From Diphasiastrum complanatum (taxonomy: Eukaryota; Streptophyta; Lycopodiopsida; Lycopodiales; Lycopodiaceae), in the NCBI GenBank assembly GCA_029204225.1, contig CM055099.1:50850798-50914797 (forward strand): DNA of 64,000 nucleotides, written 5' to 3'. The notes beneath the pieces were generated by a model. It saw only the letters and a list, made by a program, of their open reading frames with translations, was not told the DNA's origin and did not search any database. The translations under genes were made by a program, and so were the position numbers. Each line of letters starts with the position of its first letter. Position 1 is the stretch's first letter. Shown piece after piece: positions 1 to 9,119 of this stretch.

Positions 1-653
1 AAGTAACTCTCCTTATGTAATTTGATTGGAGCATTTGCTGGAAGGTGTTAACCATTATGCAAGTGTGTTTTCAGGTTCTTAACAGGTTGAGGAACATTCT
101 CATGTGAAGTGATCTTAGATCTACATCTAAACACCAAGATTTGACAAGATAGTGAAGCTAGTCTTGTGATTCACTAAGTGTGCTCATTCATTCACCTCTA
201 AATCTTGTATTTATCACTTGCTGGAGTTTATAAACTTTTAGAAGTGTGGTTTACATGTGGTTTTACAGGTTGAATCAATATCTTAGTGTGTTGATCATAT
301 GTTGATCAAGTTTGTTCATTACTAGGTAATCTTGGCATCCTAGTTTTGGGTATTTTCTAAGAATGCAAGTAACTCTTCACACCATAACTTGATTTGGTCA
401 CTTGCTGGAAAGTTTGAGAGCTTAAGCAAGAGTGTGTTCAGGTTGGTTTGATTTTGTAATCCATTCTTAGTGTGTGCAAAGTGTTGCATGTGTTTCAATC
501 TTCCTTTCTATGCTTGGAAACCATCTAGGTTCAAGATAGAAGTGTTTTAGGGTCCTAAATCTTCATAGATCTCTTTATCTATCATTTGTTGAGAGAAAAG
601 TGAGTGCTAAGTGCTTTAGGACAAAACCTAAAAGTTGAAGAAACATTAGAATC
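1..653 (+). repeat. E1 leader with degenerate tandem repeats
   Basis: This untranslated leader precedes the E1 ATG. A block near 1-85 (GCAAGTAACTCT-like start, then 'TTTGCTGGAA', then 'GTGTTTTCAGGTT') recurs at about 363-450 ('GCAAGTAACTCT', 'CTTGCTGGAA', 'GTGTGTTCAGGTTG'). A weaker version lies at about 215-300 ('CACTTGCTGGAG', 'TTTTACAGGTTGA', 'TTAGTGTGTTGAT'). The spacing is irregular (about 150-360 bases) and the copies are diverged. No ORF or PBS is visible. The repeats could be packaging or RNA-structure elements or simply an old duplication. Confidence 0.6.
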
Positions 654-3600
654 ATGGCTTCCAATGGTGGGATCATGCTAGAGTCTAGTGAAAGGTTGAG
701 TTCATCAAACTACTCTACTTGGAAAGTGAGGATGGAGTCCTTACTTGAGTTGAATGAACTCATGGACATAGTTGCAGAAATTGAAGAGAGACCTCTCACA
801 CTTCAAGAGCAACAAAGGTTTGATAAGAAGGCCAAAAGGGCTCTTCATATCATTAAAATGAATGTTACAAATGAACTTCTCAAGGAAGTTGGAAAGTGTC
901 AAAGTGCAAGTGAGGCATGGAATGCCTTAAAGAAGCTCTTTGAATCAAAGTCCACATCTAGGGTATTGACCCTAAGGAGACAAATATTTTCTAGTAGGCA
1001 AAGAGAGGGTGAAAGTGCTCATGCATTTATCTTGAGAGTTAAGTCCCTAAGTGATGATTTAGCATGCATTGATGAGAACATAAAAGATGGTGAAATAGTC
1101 CAAGTTATGTTGAATGGTTTGCTAAATGAACATGCTAACCTTGTGCAAAGTTTTGCCATTCAAAGAGTCTTGCCAAGTGTGGTTGACTTGCAAGAAATCT
1201 TATTGGCTGAAGAACATAGGTTGCAATCAAAGCTTGATGGTGCATCCTTGCAAGGTGGAGGTGAAGAGGCTTTCTTCACAAAAGGCAAATTCAAGGGCAA
1301 AGGTAAAGGCAAAGGGAAATGGTCCAAAGGTGGTAACTTTGATCATGATGATCACTCTTCCTCTTCCTCTTCTACTAAGAACAATAAGTCAAAGTTCAAG
1401 TGCTTTTATTGTGGGATAAAAGGACATTTTGCAAATGAATGCCATAAGAAACAAAATGCTAGATCTAGGTTGAGATCTAATGTACTTCTTGGAGATGATA
1501 ATTGTTGTGCTAACTTGGCAAGCTTTGGTGAATCTATGGTCAATTTTTTGGATCCATTGGATCTTGAAGATGCACTAGTGTTACCTACTAGTCATATGGA
1601 GTCATGTGGAGCTAAATTAGCATCATGTTTGTACTCTTCTACTCATGGACTTCCAAGGCTTGGTGGTTCTTCAATGGTGCTAGATGGCAAGTGCAAAAAT
1701 GGAAAAGGTAAGGAAGGAGCTAACTTCATCAATGGAGTTGATGAAGATTCTTCTTTGGAAGTGATTGTTGCTAATGACTTGTTTGTTCATATGGAAAAAG
1801 ATGGAGATGCTAAGTGTCATTCTTTGCAAGAAGATGGTTGTTCTTCTAATTCTTTTCATATTGATGTATGTAATCATGTGGGAAAAGATGATGGTGCTTT
1901 GAGCATGCTTGAAGGAAATGGTTCTTTTACATCTTTTTGTGATAAAGTCATTTGTGCAACAAGTGGTGTCACATTTCTTCATAAAAAGAGTAGATCAAAG
2001 GTTTCTATCATGAGACTTGGTGAGGGAGATCACAAGTCAAAAGGAAGAGAAGTATGTGAAGTGTTCAAAGTAGGATGTACTTTGAATGATGTTTTTATGA
2101 ACGATAGTGAGGAAGAATCATTATCATATGACTCATTACCTAAATCATTGAGTAGAAGTTCATGTTTGAAAAGAGAGAGTACTTCAATCACTCTTATGTT
2201 GAAGGTACTAAGGATTCTTTTCTTGGCTTCTAATATTCAAGAGTCTTCTACTTCTTATGGTGCAACTATCAAGAGGGAGGTTTCTAACTTTTGTGGTGCT
2301 AGCATTAAGAGGGAGTCTTGTGAAGGAAAGGGCAATGGAAGAGTGGTTCTTGGGAAGATCCAAAGCATGGATCTAACATCTCTTCATCAACTCAAAGCAT
2401 TCTATGATTGTGGTGGATTGTTCATTCATGGTCAAGATGGCAAAAGGTTGGTTGAAGAAGACTACATGGAGCAACTCAAGTGGCAACTTCTTCAAGGCAA
2501 GGGAGATATCATTGGTGAGCTTATTGAGGTTTGTTATGAACTCAAGAGGGCTGTTTTGATTAGGTTTGATACTCATCTTCACCTACTCTACTTCATGTTA
2601 AATGGAAATGTTGGAATCTATCTTTTGGTTTATGATGGTGGCATTGTTTTCACTAACTATAGTGAAGGGTCAAATTTGAGCATTGATGAGATCTTGTGGG
2701 ATCTTAATCATGTGTTTGAGAGGGAGTATCTTCAGAGTTTCAGATCTGAAGATGTTCACATATGCAAGATCTTTGATGTCTTATTGGAAGATCAAGAGGT
2801 TGATCTTGGATTGCTTCATCAACACCAAGAGACAAGTGGCAATTCGAAGCTAGTGAAAAGCATCAAAGAAGAGACAAATGGTCAAGGCATTTTGGATCTG
2901 TTTTTACAGGTTCTTGAAGGTTCAAGTAAGGTTATTGGAGCAGCAAGGAAGTGTCCTTTTACTCTACCTTACTTGTTTAATCTCATGTATGAACATTGTC
3001 ATGTCAATGTGTTGGAATTGTCAAAATTCAATGAAACTAGTTCCACAGTTTTGCATCTTTTGGATCTTGGAGATGGAATAGTTATCATTGCTGGTTTTTA
3101 TGATCAAGTACATGCATTCATTCAAATCTCAAAAGATATGGAAGTGGTCAATATGTTTACTTTTGAGCAAAGTTCAAGATCTAGCATCCTAGTGTTGGCA
3201 AATTGGCAAATTGTTGACAATGTAGGATCAAGCGTTATGTGCAAATCTTGTGGAGGTACTTCAAGTATTTCAAGTTCAGGTTTTGGTCATTCAAATGGAG
3301 TAGGGAACACATCTTTTTGGCATTCATTCACTCAAAGGCTTTCATGGATTGAAGATCTACAAAGGCAAGGTGGTGATGGAAGTTCATTCATGGAGATACA
3401 TGTTGCATTCACTATATGTATAGTGAAATGTGGAGGAGGCATGCAAACACTTGTTGATCACTTTCATTTACAACTTGTTTGCTGCTATTTTACAGAGAAA
3501 CCAGAGATGGATACATGGAGGAATTCATTAATTGAGATTCTATGTTCTTTTACATGTACCATTTTTATGATTCTATGTAAAATTGATGTAAGAAATAGTG

Positions 3601-3746
3601 AAGCATCCTATATGGACACTATTATCTATATCAATTATGTTGTGTCCTATTTTGTACATATTAGGATCCTTGAGAAGAGATCTATTCTGATGATGGAGAT
3701 CATTCTTAAGTTGGAACAAAGTAGTGTTGTAAAACTAGCAAGTTAA
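654..3746 (+). CDS. E1 Gag fused to a long region of unknown function (1030 aa)
   Basis: Residues about 15-195 resemble the UBN2 gag polypeptide of copia elements (start MASNGGIMLESSERLSSSNY, then a YSTWKVRME-like segment). A Lys/Gly-rich basic stretch lies near 207-225. One CCHC knuckle follows: C250, C253, H258, C263 (CFYCGIKGHFANEC), which would bind packaged RNA. In autonomous copia elements the protease comes next, but here about 770 residues follow with no DSGA, integrase DDE or YVDD motif. That part is Ser-rich at first and then alternates hydrophobic and charged stretches; I do not recognise it. The ORF is intact and stops 4 bases before the polypurine tract, so the entire internal region is coding. 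The start is the first ATG after the leader. Either a fused accessory protein or a scrambled, still-open remnant is possible; the intact length favours selection or a recent insertion. Confidence 0.75.
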   Translation: MASNGGIMLESSERLSSSNYSTWKVRMESLLELNELMDIVAEIEERPLTLQEQQRFDKKAKRALHIIKMNVTNELLKEVGKCQSASEAWNALKKLFESKSTSRVLTLRRQIFSSRQREGESAHAFILRVKSLSDDLACIDENIKDGEIVQVMLNGLLNEHANLVQSFAIQRVLPSVVDLQEILLAEEHRLQSKLDGASLQGGGEEAFFTKGKFKGKGKGKGKWSKGGNFDHDDHSSSSSSTKNNKSKFKCFYCGIKGHFANECHKKQNARSRLRSNVLLGDDNCCANLASFGESMVNFLDPLDLEDALVLPTSHMESCGAKLASCLYSSTHGLPRLGGSSMVLDGKCKNGKGKEGANFINGVDEDSSLEVIVANDLFVHMEKDGDAKCHSLQEDGCSSNSFHIDVCNHVGKDDGALSMLEGNGSFTSFCDKVICATSGVTFLHKKSRSKVSIMRLGEGDHKSKGREVCEVFKVGCTLNDVFMNDSEEESLSYDSLPKSLSRSSCLKRESTSITLMLKVLRILFLASNIQESSTSYGATIKREVSNFCGASIKRESCEGKGNGRVVLGKIQSMDLTSLHQLKAFYDCGGLFIHGQDGKRLVEEDYMEQLKWQLLQGKGDIIGELIEVCYELKRAVLIRFDTHLHLLYFMLNGNVGIYLLVYDGGIVFTNYSEGSNLSIDEILWDLNHVFEREYLQSFRSEDVHICKIFDVLLEDQEVDLGLLHQHQETSGNSKLVKSIKEETNGQGILDLFLQVLEGSSKVIGAARKCPFTLPYLFNLMYEHCHVNVLELSKFNETSSTVLHLLDLGDGIVIIAGFYDQVHAFIQISKDMEVVNMFTFEQSSRSSILVLANWQIVDNVGSSVMCKSCGGTSSISSSGFGHSNGVGNTSFWHSFTQRLSWIEDLQRQGGDGSSFMEIHVAFTICIVKCGGGMQTLVDHFHLQLVCCYFTEKPEMDTWRNSLIEILCSFTCTIFMILCKIDVRNSEASYMDTIIYINYVVSYFVHIRILEKRSILMMEIILKLEQSSVVKLAS

Positions 3747-3750
3747 GTTG

Positions 3751-3759
3751 AAGAGGGAG
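3751..3759 (+). other. E1 polypurine tract
   Basis: AAGAGGGAG sits directly before the LTR start TGTGAAAA. This is the plus-strand priming site expected at the inner edge of a 3' LTR. Confidence 0.8.
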
Positions 3760-3836
3760 TGTGAAAATTGTCAACATTTCCTTGTCTAGTTTTAGGCCAA
3801 AATTGCTAAAAATGGCACATAGTTTAGGATCTGACT

Positions 3837-3852
3837 TTTCACACGTGTGAAA
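3837..3852. promoter_or_regulatory. G-box palindrome in E1 LTR
   Basis: TTTCACACGTGTGAAA is a perfect 16-bp palindrome with a CACGTG core, the classical G-box bound by plant bZIP and bHLH factors. It lies about 180 bases upstream of the LTR TATA. The same palindrome occurs in both E2 LTRs. The regulatory role is inferred. Confidence 0.5.
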
Positions 3853-4028
3853 CAGGTCTAGATATTTTTAGTAAGTGTATTTTTTCAGTATGAAGAAGTG
3901 TCAAACTTCAAGACCTTCGAAATGAGTCCATTTTCATGTATTTTGGACATATATGCCAATTTTACCTATATAGGGCATATTTTAGGTAAGGAGGGTCTAG
4001 AGAGAGGAGAGAGAGTCATCTCTCTCAG

Positions 4029-4038
4029 CTATATATAG
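4029..4038 (+). promoter_or_regulatory. Probable TATA box of E1 LTR
   Basis: CTATATATAG lies in the second half of the LTR after a purine-rich stretch, a usual U3 position. No transcript data support it. Confidence 0.45.
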
Positions 4039-4406
4039 CAGGTAGGCCGTGGAGAAACAGGTTGGAGCAGATCCATTGTATTCATTTGCTTAATGAGAGA
4101 TTTTTCTATTGGGTTCTCCTTCCATTGTTGGCATTGTGTAGTGATTGAGTTCAAGCTTTGTGTGTATGATCTTAGGTGCTTTCCAAAAGTGGTAGGCTGA
4201 TGTATTATGGACTGTATAATGCTATTTTGGGCCGCACTTGATGTTTATGGAAGTTTCCATTTGTGATAAATGCTTTTTGATCAAGTTCTTTGCATTCTAG
4301 GTAGCATAGAATGTGTTGCCAATTCCTAGCTTATGTAGTTTGGAGTGCAAGCACTCAAGCCAATGATCTTGGAGTTTAGATCCACTTAGGATCTGTATTT
4401 TTCACA

Positions 4407-4835
4407 TGGACTCCCAAGTCATCCAAGTAAATTCCAAGAAATTTCTATAGATAATCTTTAAAAGCAAATTGCATTAGTCTTTGGAATGAACTTGGTGCAT
4501 TACAGAGTCCAAACGACATTACTTTGTAAGCATAGGTGCCGCATTCTTGCAAAAGCAGTTTTGTGGCAATCGATAGGTGCAATCTTAACTTGGTTGTAAC
4601 CACTAAATCAATCCAGAAAACTATAAGCTTCCGCTCCATCCAGACGATCCAAAATGCTTTCAGTAAAAGGTAACGGAAAGTGATCCTTCCGAGTCACTTT
4701 TTTCAAAGCCTTGAGATTAACACAAATTCTCAATTTCCCATTCTTCTTAGAAACAATGACGATCGATGAGATCCATTTGGTATGCTCGATCTCATAAATG
4801 AAACCGGCGTCAAGCAATCTCTGCAGTTCTTTCAT
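4407..4835 (-). pseudogene. Gypsy N: reverse transcriptase fragment
   Basis: Two minus-strand frames (4608-4835 and 4445-4639, joined by a frame change) give Ty3/gypsy RT signatures: KELQRLLDAGFIYEIEHT, SKKNGKLRICVNLKAL, HFPLPFTESILDRL, then MSFGLCNAPSSFQRLMQFAF. The expected YLDD box is just lost on the left, where E1 is inserted at 4406/4407. It matches the M1 RT (43275-43920) closely by eye, except that N keeps the SSFQR residues M1 has lost. It would have synthesised element cDNA; it is now a non-functional fragment. Confidence 0.85.
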
Positions 4836-5760
4836 TATCAGATCCGCAACATTAGGACTACAGCGATAGAACTTTGTAACCTTTAAAACTGCATCAGGTA
4901 CTAGAGGTATGGTATGTTCAATAACTGACGTCGAAATACCCTTCAGATCTTGATAAGTCCATGCAAAGCAATCTTGATACTTAATGATAACATGCGGAGT
5001 GTTTGATACTGTTCAGGATTAAGTTGTGATCCAACTTGTACAATCTTTTCTGGTTCTCCTAGTTCGGCAAGATTCATTGGCTGTATCCTAGCTAGGCCAT
5101 CGTAAACATCTTTCAAGTCTGGCACATGTTCTTTGGGTTCACGATGTGCTTTAGGCAACATAATAACCACATCATCCAATGTACAACGTTTAAATTGTTC
5201 GGGCATATCATGCTGGACTACATCTGCTTGTTCCTTTTCGAAAGGACTTGTCTTGGATCTTCGCTTAGCCTTCTTAGCAGGAATTGATCGTGGAGGTGAT
5301 GACTTCCGAGACGATAATGTCTTGCTAGAATTCTGACTTGTAGAATCATCCTCGACTTTTCCTTTGCCTTTATCCAATAAGGGTGGCACATTCTTTGAAT
5401 CAATCTTTTGAGGAGGATTTTTCCATTTCAGGACCGTATTATAATGTTGCTTGGCTTGTTTCTTCGTCATTGACCCGGTGATCCTGTCTTCCTTCAATAT
5501 AACTGCTTTGGGCGGTTTTATTATTGGTTCGTCAGGTACATTACGCACTCCAAATTTGGTCGGATCCATATGATTGAGAATCTGCTCGTCAGTAAGTTCT
5601 GCATTGTCATCATAAGTCTAGGCATGACTCACAAGTATGAGGTCATCTTCAATCAGATCTGGTATATGTTCCGTTGATATCCAAGCTACATTCAGCACAT
5701 TCAACGGAAAAGTAATAGGTGTATCCAAGGTTCGATCTAATAAGGAAATCTCGCTCAAAT
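4836..5760 (-). pseudogene. Gypsy N: protease-RT connecting region
   Basis: The main open stretch is 4943-5569 (minus, 208 codons). It is Lys/Ser-rich in the middle (SSRKSSPPRSIPAKKAKRRS) and followed by FKRCTLDDVVIMLPKAH and a segment leading into the RT. M1 carries the same region at 44176-44880, where it is longer and has an extra Ser/Lys repeat. Such basic, low-complexity linkers between protease and RT are common in plant gypsy polyproteins. Stops and frameshifts break it at about 5570-5760. Confidence 0.7.
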
Positions 5761-6007
5761 CTAACTAATTATCTTGTTGACACATATATCCTGTTGTACA
5801 ATCAATCGTTGCAAGAGCTTCATTCCAGTTAACAGTATCCGTTTGAGAATCGTAATGAGCTCCCAAATTTTTCTTTGTTCGGTCACAAGTATGATCCGTA
5901 GTTGATGAATCATCATCCTCTTTTTGAACCACTGGTTTAATAGTCCAAGTTGCAGGATCAACTTTGACTGCACGTTCACGATTTTCAAAGGTGATTTTCC
6001 TGGTACC
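5761..6007 (-). pseudogene. Gypsy N: sequence downstream of protease, frame-broken
   Basis: This minus-strand stretch corresponds to M1 44884-45110, with IHNWG, FENRERAVKID and TIKPVVQK-like segments. In N it is split over frames by small indels. It links the protease fold to the basic connector and has no catalytic motif. Confidence 0.6.
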
Positions 6008-6688
6008 CTAGTTATGAATTACTTGCACACCTCGTAACCACGGACGTTCCAATATAACTCGGTAGACATTTGGTGTTTCTAATAAGTCCATTATTACAAA
6101 AGTAATGATGAACTGTACTCCCGCAATTCTGACAGGTATATCTTCAACCATTCCTCGCAGACGAATTGTCGTTTGATCAGCTAGCTTAATAGAAAAAGTA
6201 GCAGGCTTGATCTTTGTAAGACCCCATTTTTCACATAGCTTTGTAGAAATCAGGTTAACTCCTGAACTGCCATCTATCACAGTTGCTTCCTTAGGAAATT
6301 GTCTATGCTGTATCGGCAGAGTGATATTTTTTTGTTCACTTTCCCTAGCGGCTCCGACATGGAGTACTTCATTAGATTCTTCAAATCCAGCACAAAAAAG
6401 TGGCTCTTGATGGACTTCTGGTTCTGCTTGAGCTAATTTTTGTGGTAAGACTTCTTTTGCTTTTGGCACCAACTTCAGAAACTCTCCTAATGAAATATTA
6501 AACTTACTAGATAGAATATTCTTGAGCAAATCTGTTTGCAGCACTTCTGGTTCAGTCATTTTGAAGGGTTCTTCATGATGATGCAACTGATCATTCATAT
6601 CTATACGTGAATTTCTTGGAGGTTGCAATGGTGAAGAATGAACTTCGGCTGTTGCTTTAGTAGCTTCATGCTCCTCTTCTTCTTGCAA
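6008..6688 (-). pseudogene. Gypsy N: retropepsin-like protease region
   Basis: This 226-codon open stretch has the plant gypsy aspartic protease layout: ATVIDGSSGVNLISTKLC (active Asp), a FSIKLADQTTIRLRG loop, and ETPNVYRVILERPWLRG near the end (the flap/ILGRPWL-like region). The active-site triplet reads D-G-S instead of the usual D-S-G or D-T-G; M1 has DGGSG and D has DGDSG, so the change is a family trait rather than a random loss. The N-terminal half (QEEEEHEATK onward) is a variable linker after the zinc knuckles. A stop or frame change separates it from the next segment. Confidence 0.8.
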
Positions 6689-6774
6689 ATGTTTAATCCA
6701 CTGCCTTATATCCTGATATTTTCTTTTTTCTGCATGAAGATTTGGATAGACTCCAGATGCTGTTGGGATATCGG

Positions 6775-7735
6775 TTAATGGTATGAATCAGCAAGTACTG
6801 GATCCGCTACTGGTTCTTTCTGCTTTTGTGCTCTGGTGACCACCATCAAGGGTACACTTGATTTATTTCGAGCTTCTGTTCTTCGCTTGATTGTTATCAA
6901 ATTTACAAGAGTTGTAGCTGGTGGTGGCTTCGGTCTTGCTGGACAGTCTTTATAACAATGCCCATAACCACAGTCATGGCAGAATGGTAGAACTTTTTTT
7001 TTATTTGGACATTCTGCAACTCTATGATTTTCTCCACATGCAAAGCATCCAAGTGGTGCTCTGGTCCAATTTCTAGATGCTTTTTGTTGCGCGGCAGCAT
7101 ACATAGCATACTGTTCTAAAGATTCACTTAAAGATCCACCTTCTTGATCATTACCATAGTTCCATTGCTCGACATTTATGTACGGTTCTGGTTCCATCAA
7201 ATTGGCAGGAGGAGCGGAGTGCTTTGGTGAGATAGGTAAGGGTAAACGTTTCGGGTATCCAAGAGCAGATTGTCGAGGTCTAGTTGCTGGATTTCCTCCA
7301 TACTGTGGTTCTCGATATCCCATTTGTGCATACCGTTGCTGAATTATCCGAGGATTAAAGTTGCAAAAATCAGTCTCATGATCAGGCGAATTACACAAAT
7401 GGCATACACTGATTTCCATTCATTTTTTCAATTGAGGACACTCATTCACTGTGTGATTTCCTATACAAATCGAACACCAGACATTTCCCCTGGTAGGAAA
7501 AGTCTTTGCAAACTTTTCAGGTTTCTTGTTCACTTTTCTATGGAAATCTTCCAATGCTTGGATCTTCTCATCAAATTGCGACTGCAACTTTTCCATCTGT
7601 TTCTGCTGGATCTTCTCGAGTTTCTCGAACTCATTGAGCATCATTTCTACAGTAGCGTTGGCATTTGTTGATGCAATAGTGGTGGATGTTGTAGTGGTCT
7701 ACCCTACTGTATAAGGCAATATAGATATTTGGATG
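6775..7735 (-). pseudogene. Gypsy N: C-terminal Gag with four CCHC knuckles
   Basis: Two adjacent minus-strand frames (7420-7644 and 6775-7419) separated by one stop encode a coiled, Gln/Lys-rich stretch (MMLNEFEKLEKIQQKQMEKL) and then four zinc knuckles: CSICIGNHTVNEC, CHLCNSPDHETDFC, CFACGENHRVAEC and CHDCGYGHCYKDC. The second is CX2CX4HX4C; the others are CX2CX3HX4C. They would package genomic RNA as nucleocapsid. The upstream gag core is missing: sequence similarity to M1 stops near 7735. The nearest homologue in the window is M1 45900-46850. Confidence 0.85.
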
Positions 7736-8415
7736 TTAGCAAATGTGCTAACACAGAGAAAATAAAAAAAAAAGAGAAAGAAATAAAACTTCGTGGCATG
7801 TGTTTTGTAAGACCACGTATGAGTATCTGTCAATAAACTTCAGCCATGGCATGTGTTTTGTAAGTCCATAAGTAGAAGCTTAAATAATAATAAAAAAGCT
7901 TAAACTTAGATTTAGAACTTAGACTTAGGAAACTTAAGATTAGAAATATTTTTTCTTAAGTTTTCCTAAGTTCAAGTTTTAAATCCTAAGTTAGAAGTTT
8001 TAGAAAGGCTAGAAACAGATTAGTCCCATAAGTTAGTAGACACTTATGGAAGACCCTCCTTGCCATAAAAGGAAAGGTATTTGCATTGTAAACAACACTC
8101 TGAGACTATGCTAAATTGCTCTCTATTGAGATTATCATTCTATTTCTTTGTGTTCCCATTGGAAGGTGCATAGCTTGAGGGAAGGTGCTCAAGCCTCCTC
8201 TTGCCTCCTTTAATTGGCTTATTGTGGCATGTTTTTATTGGTTTATTTAGTTAGTCGCAACTTATCTTTCAAACCCTTTGGGTGTTAATTTAGGTCTTAG
8301 TTTAGCAACCTTGCTAGTTGGGTTTGCCTTAGCAAGGATTTTTATTGTTGTTTCTAATTAGCTTTATTTCCGTTTTGAGCACTAGTTGGGTAAGCCTTAG
8401 TGCTCTCATCCTTGT
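7736..8415. other. Unassigned AT-rich segment, possible solo LTR
   Basis: This lies between minus-strand gypsy N and plus-strand gypsy H and matches neither. It holds a 21-base direct repeat (GGCATGTGTTTTGTAAGNCC at about 7796 and 7854), a long imperfect hairpin (7899-7997), a TATA-like CATAAAAGG (8064-8072), and a Cys/Leu-codon-like stretch with no meaningful ORF. The TATA followed by T-rich sequence suggests LTR material, but no TG...CA pair or target duplication is clear. Confidence 0.4.
7899..7997. repeat. Imperfect inverted repeat (hairpin)
   Basis: The left arm 7899-7939 and right arm 7954-7997 are about 85% complementary by eye, around a 14-base loop. Both arms are built from ACTTAGG/CCTAAGT-type words. 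Transcription either way would give a stem of about 42 bp, comparable to a small-RNA precursor or MITE-like foldback. Confidence 0.65.
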
Positions 8416-9119
8416 TGATTATTTTTGTATAAATATTATTATCAGATTTGGATGTCCGATCGAGATTGTCAGTGACCGGGGTACACACTTTGTTAATCAA
8501 ACGATAAAGTATTTACTAAGATTTTTTTGTTATACATAGATTTAGTACTCCATATTATCTCGGAGGGAATGGCCAAGCTGAATCTTCCAATAAGATTCTC
8601 TACACTATTATGACAAAAACAGTTGAAGCGAGTCGGTCTGATTGGGAACATAAACTGCATGCAGCATTATGGGCATTCAGAACCGCTTACAAGAGTAGTA
8701 CAAATCAAACACCCTTTCAACTTGTTTATGGTCAAGATGTTGCCATGCCGATTGAATTTTTAATACCATCTTTACGCATAGCAGCCACAGAGCGGTTAAA
8801 TGATGACAAGTCCTTACAACTACATCATGAAGCTTTGCACAAATTGTGTGAAACAAGATTGATGACAATCCATGCGTTAGCAGCAGAGAAAGCTCGCCGT
8901 AAGGCATGGCACGATCGTTGATTACACAAAAAGGACCTGAAAGAAGGAGATCCAGCATTGACGTACAAAACCAAGCTGATCAAGGAAAAATTGAAGTTTA
9001 CCGGTGAAGGCCCGTATAGAGTGAAGAAAATCCCGAACTATGGAGCAGTGATTCTTGAACAATTGGATGGAAAACGTTTTGATACTCTCGTGAACAACAG
9101 CCAATTACGCAAGTCTTGA
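8416..9119 (+). pseudogene. Gypsy H: integrase C-terminal half
   Basis: Reading plus, the core integrase motif IEIVSDRGTHFVNQ is followed by a frame change, then SNKILYTIMTKTVEASRSDW, LWAFRTAYKSSTNQTPFQLV and the C-terminal segment ending in DTLVNNSQLRKS. A stop at 8919-8921 splits HDR*LHKKDLKEGD. It matches M1 41592-42199 closely, and supplies the integrase tail that M1 lost when R inserted. The N-terminal half of the integrase is missing on the left. Role in an intact element: insertion of cDNA into the chromosome. Confidence 0.85.

Larger units (their letters stand above)
1..4406 (+). mobile_element. E1: non-autonomous copia-like LTR retrotransposon, 5' LTR outside window
   Basis: The visible part is a leader (1-653), one long ORF (654-3746), a polypurine tract (3751-3759) and a 3' LTR (3760-4406). 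The LTR ends are the inverted pair TGTGAAAA/TTTTCACA. The 5' LTR and primer site lie left of the window. The ORF starts as a copia-type gag with a CCHC knuckle, but no protease, integrase, reverse transcriptase or RNase H follows, so the element must depend on enzymes from another element. Its right end abuts gypsy N inside the RT coding region; the flanking bases TGGAC are the expected right target-site copy, but the left copy is not visible. Element E2 (48627-53934) has the same layout and similar LTR motifs. I am confident it is an LTR element; its autonomous partner is unknown. Confidence 0.85.
3760..4406 (+). repeat. E1 3' LTR (647 bp)
   Basis: It starts TGTGAAAA and ends TTTTCACA, an 8-bp terminal inverted repeat with canonical TG...CA ends. 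A TATA-like stretch CTATATATAG lies at 4029-4038 behind a GA-rich segment. A 16-bp palindrome centred on CACGTG lies at 3837-3852. The right edge is followed at once by gypsy RT sequence. Confidence 0.85.
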
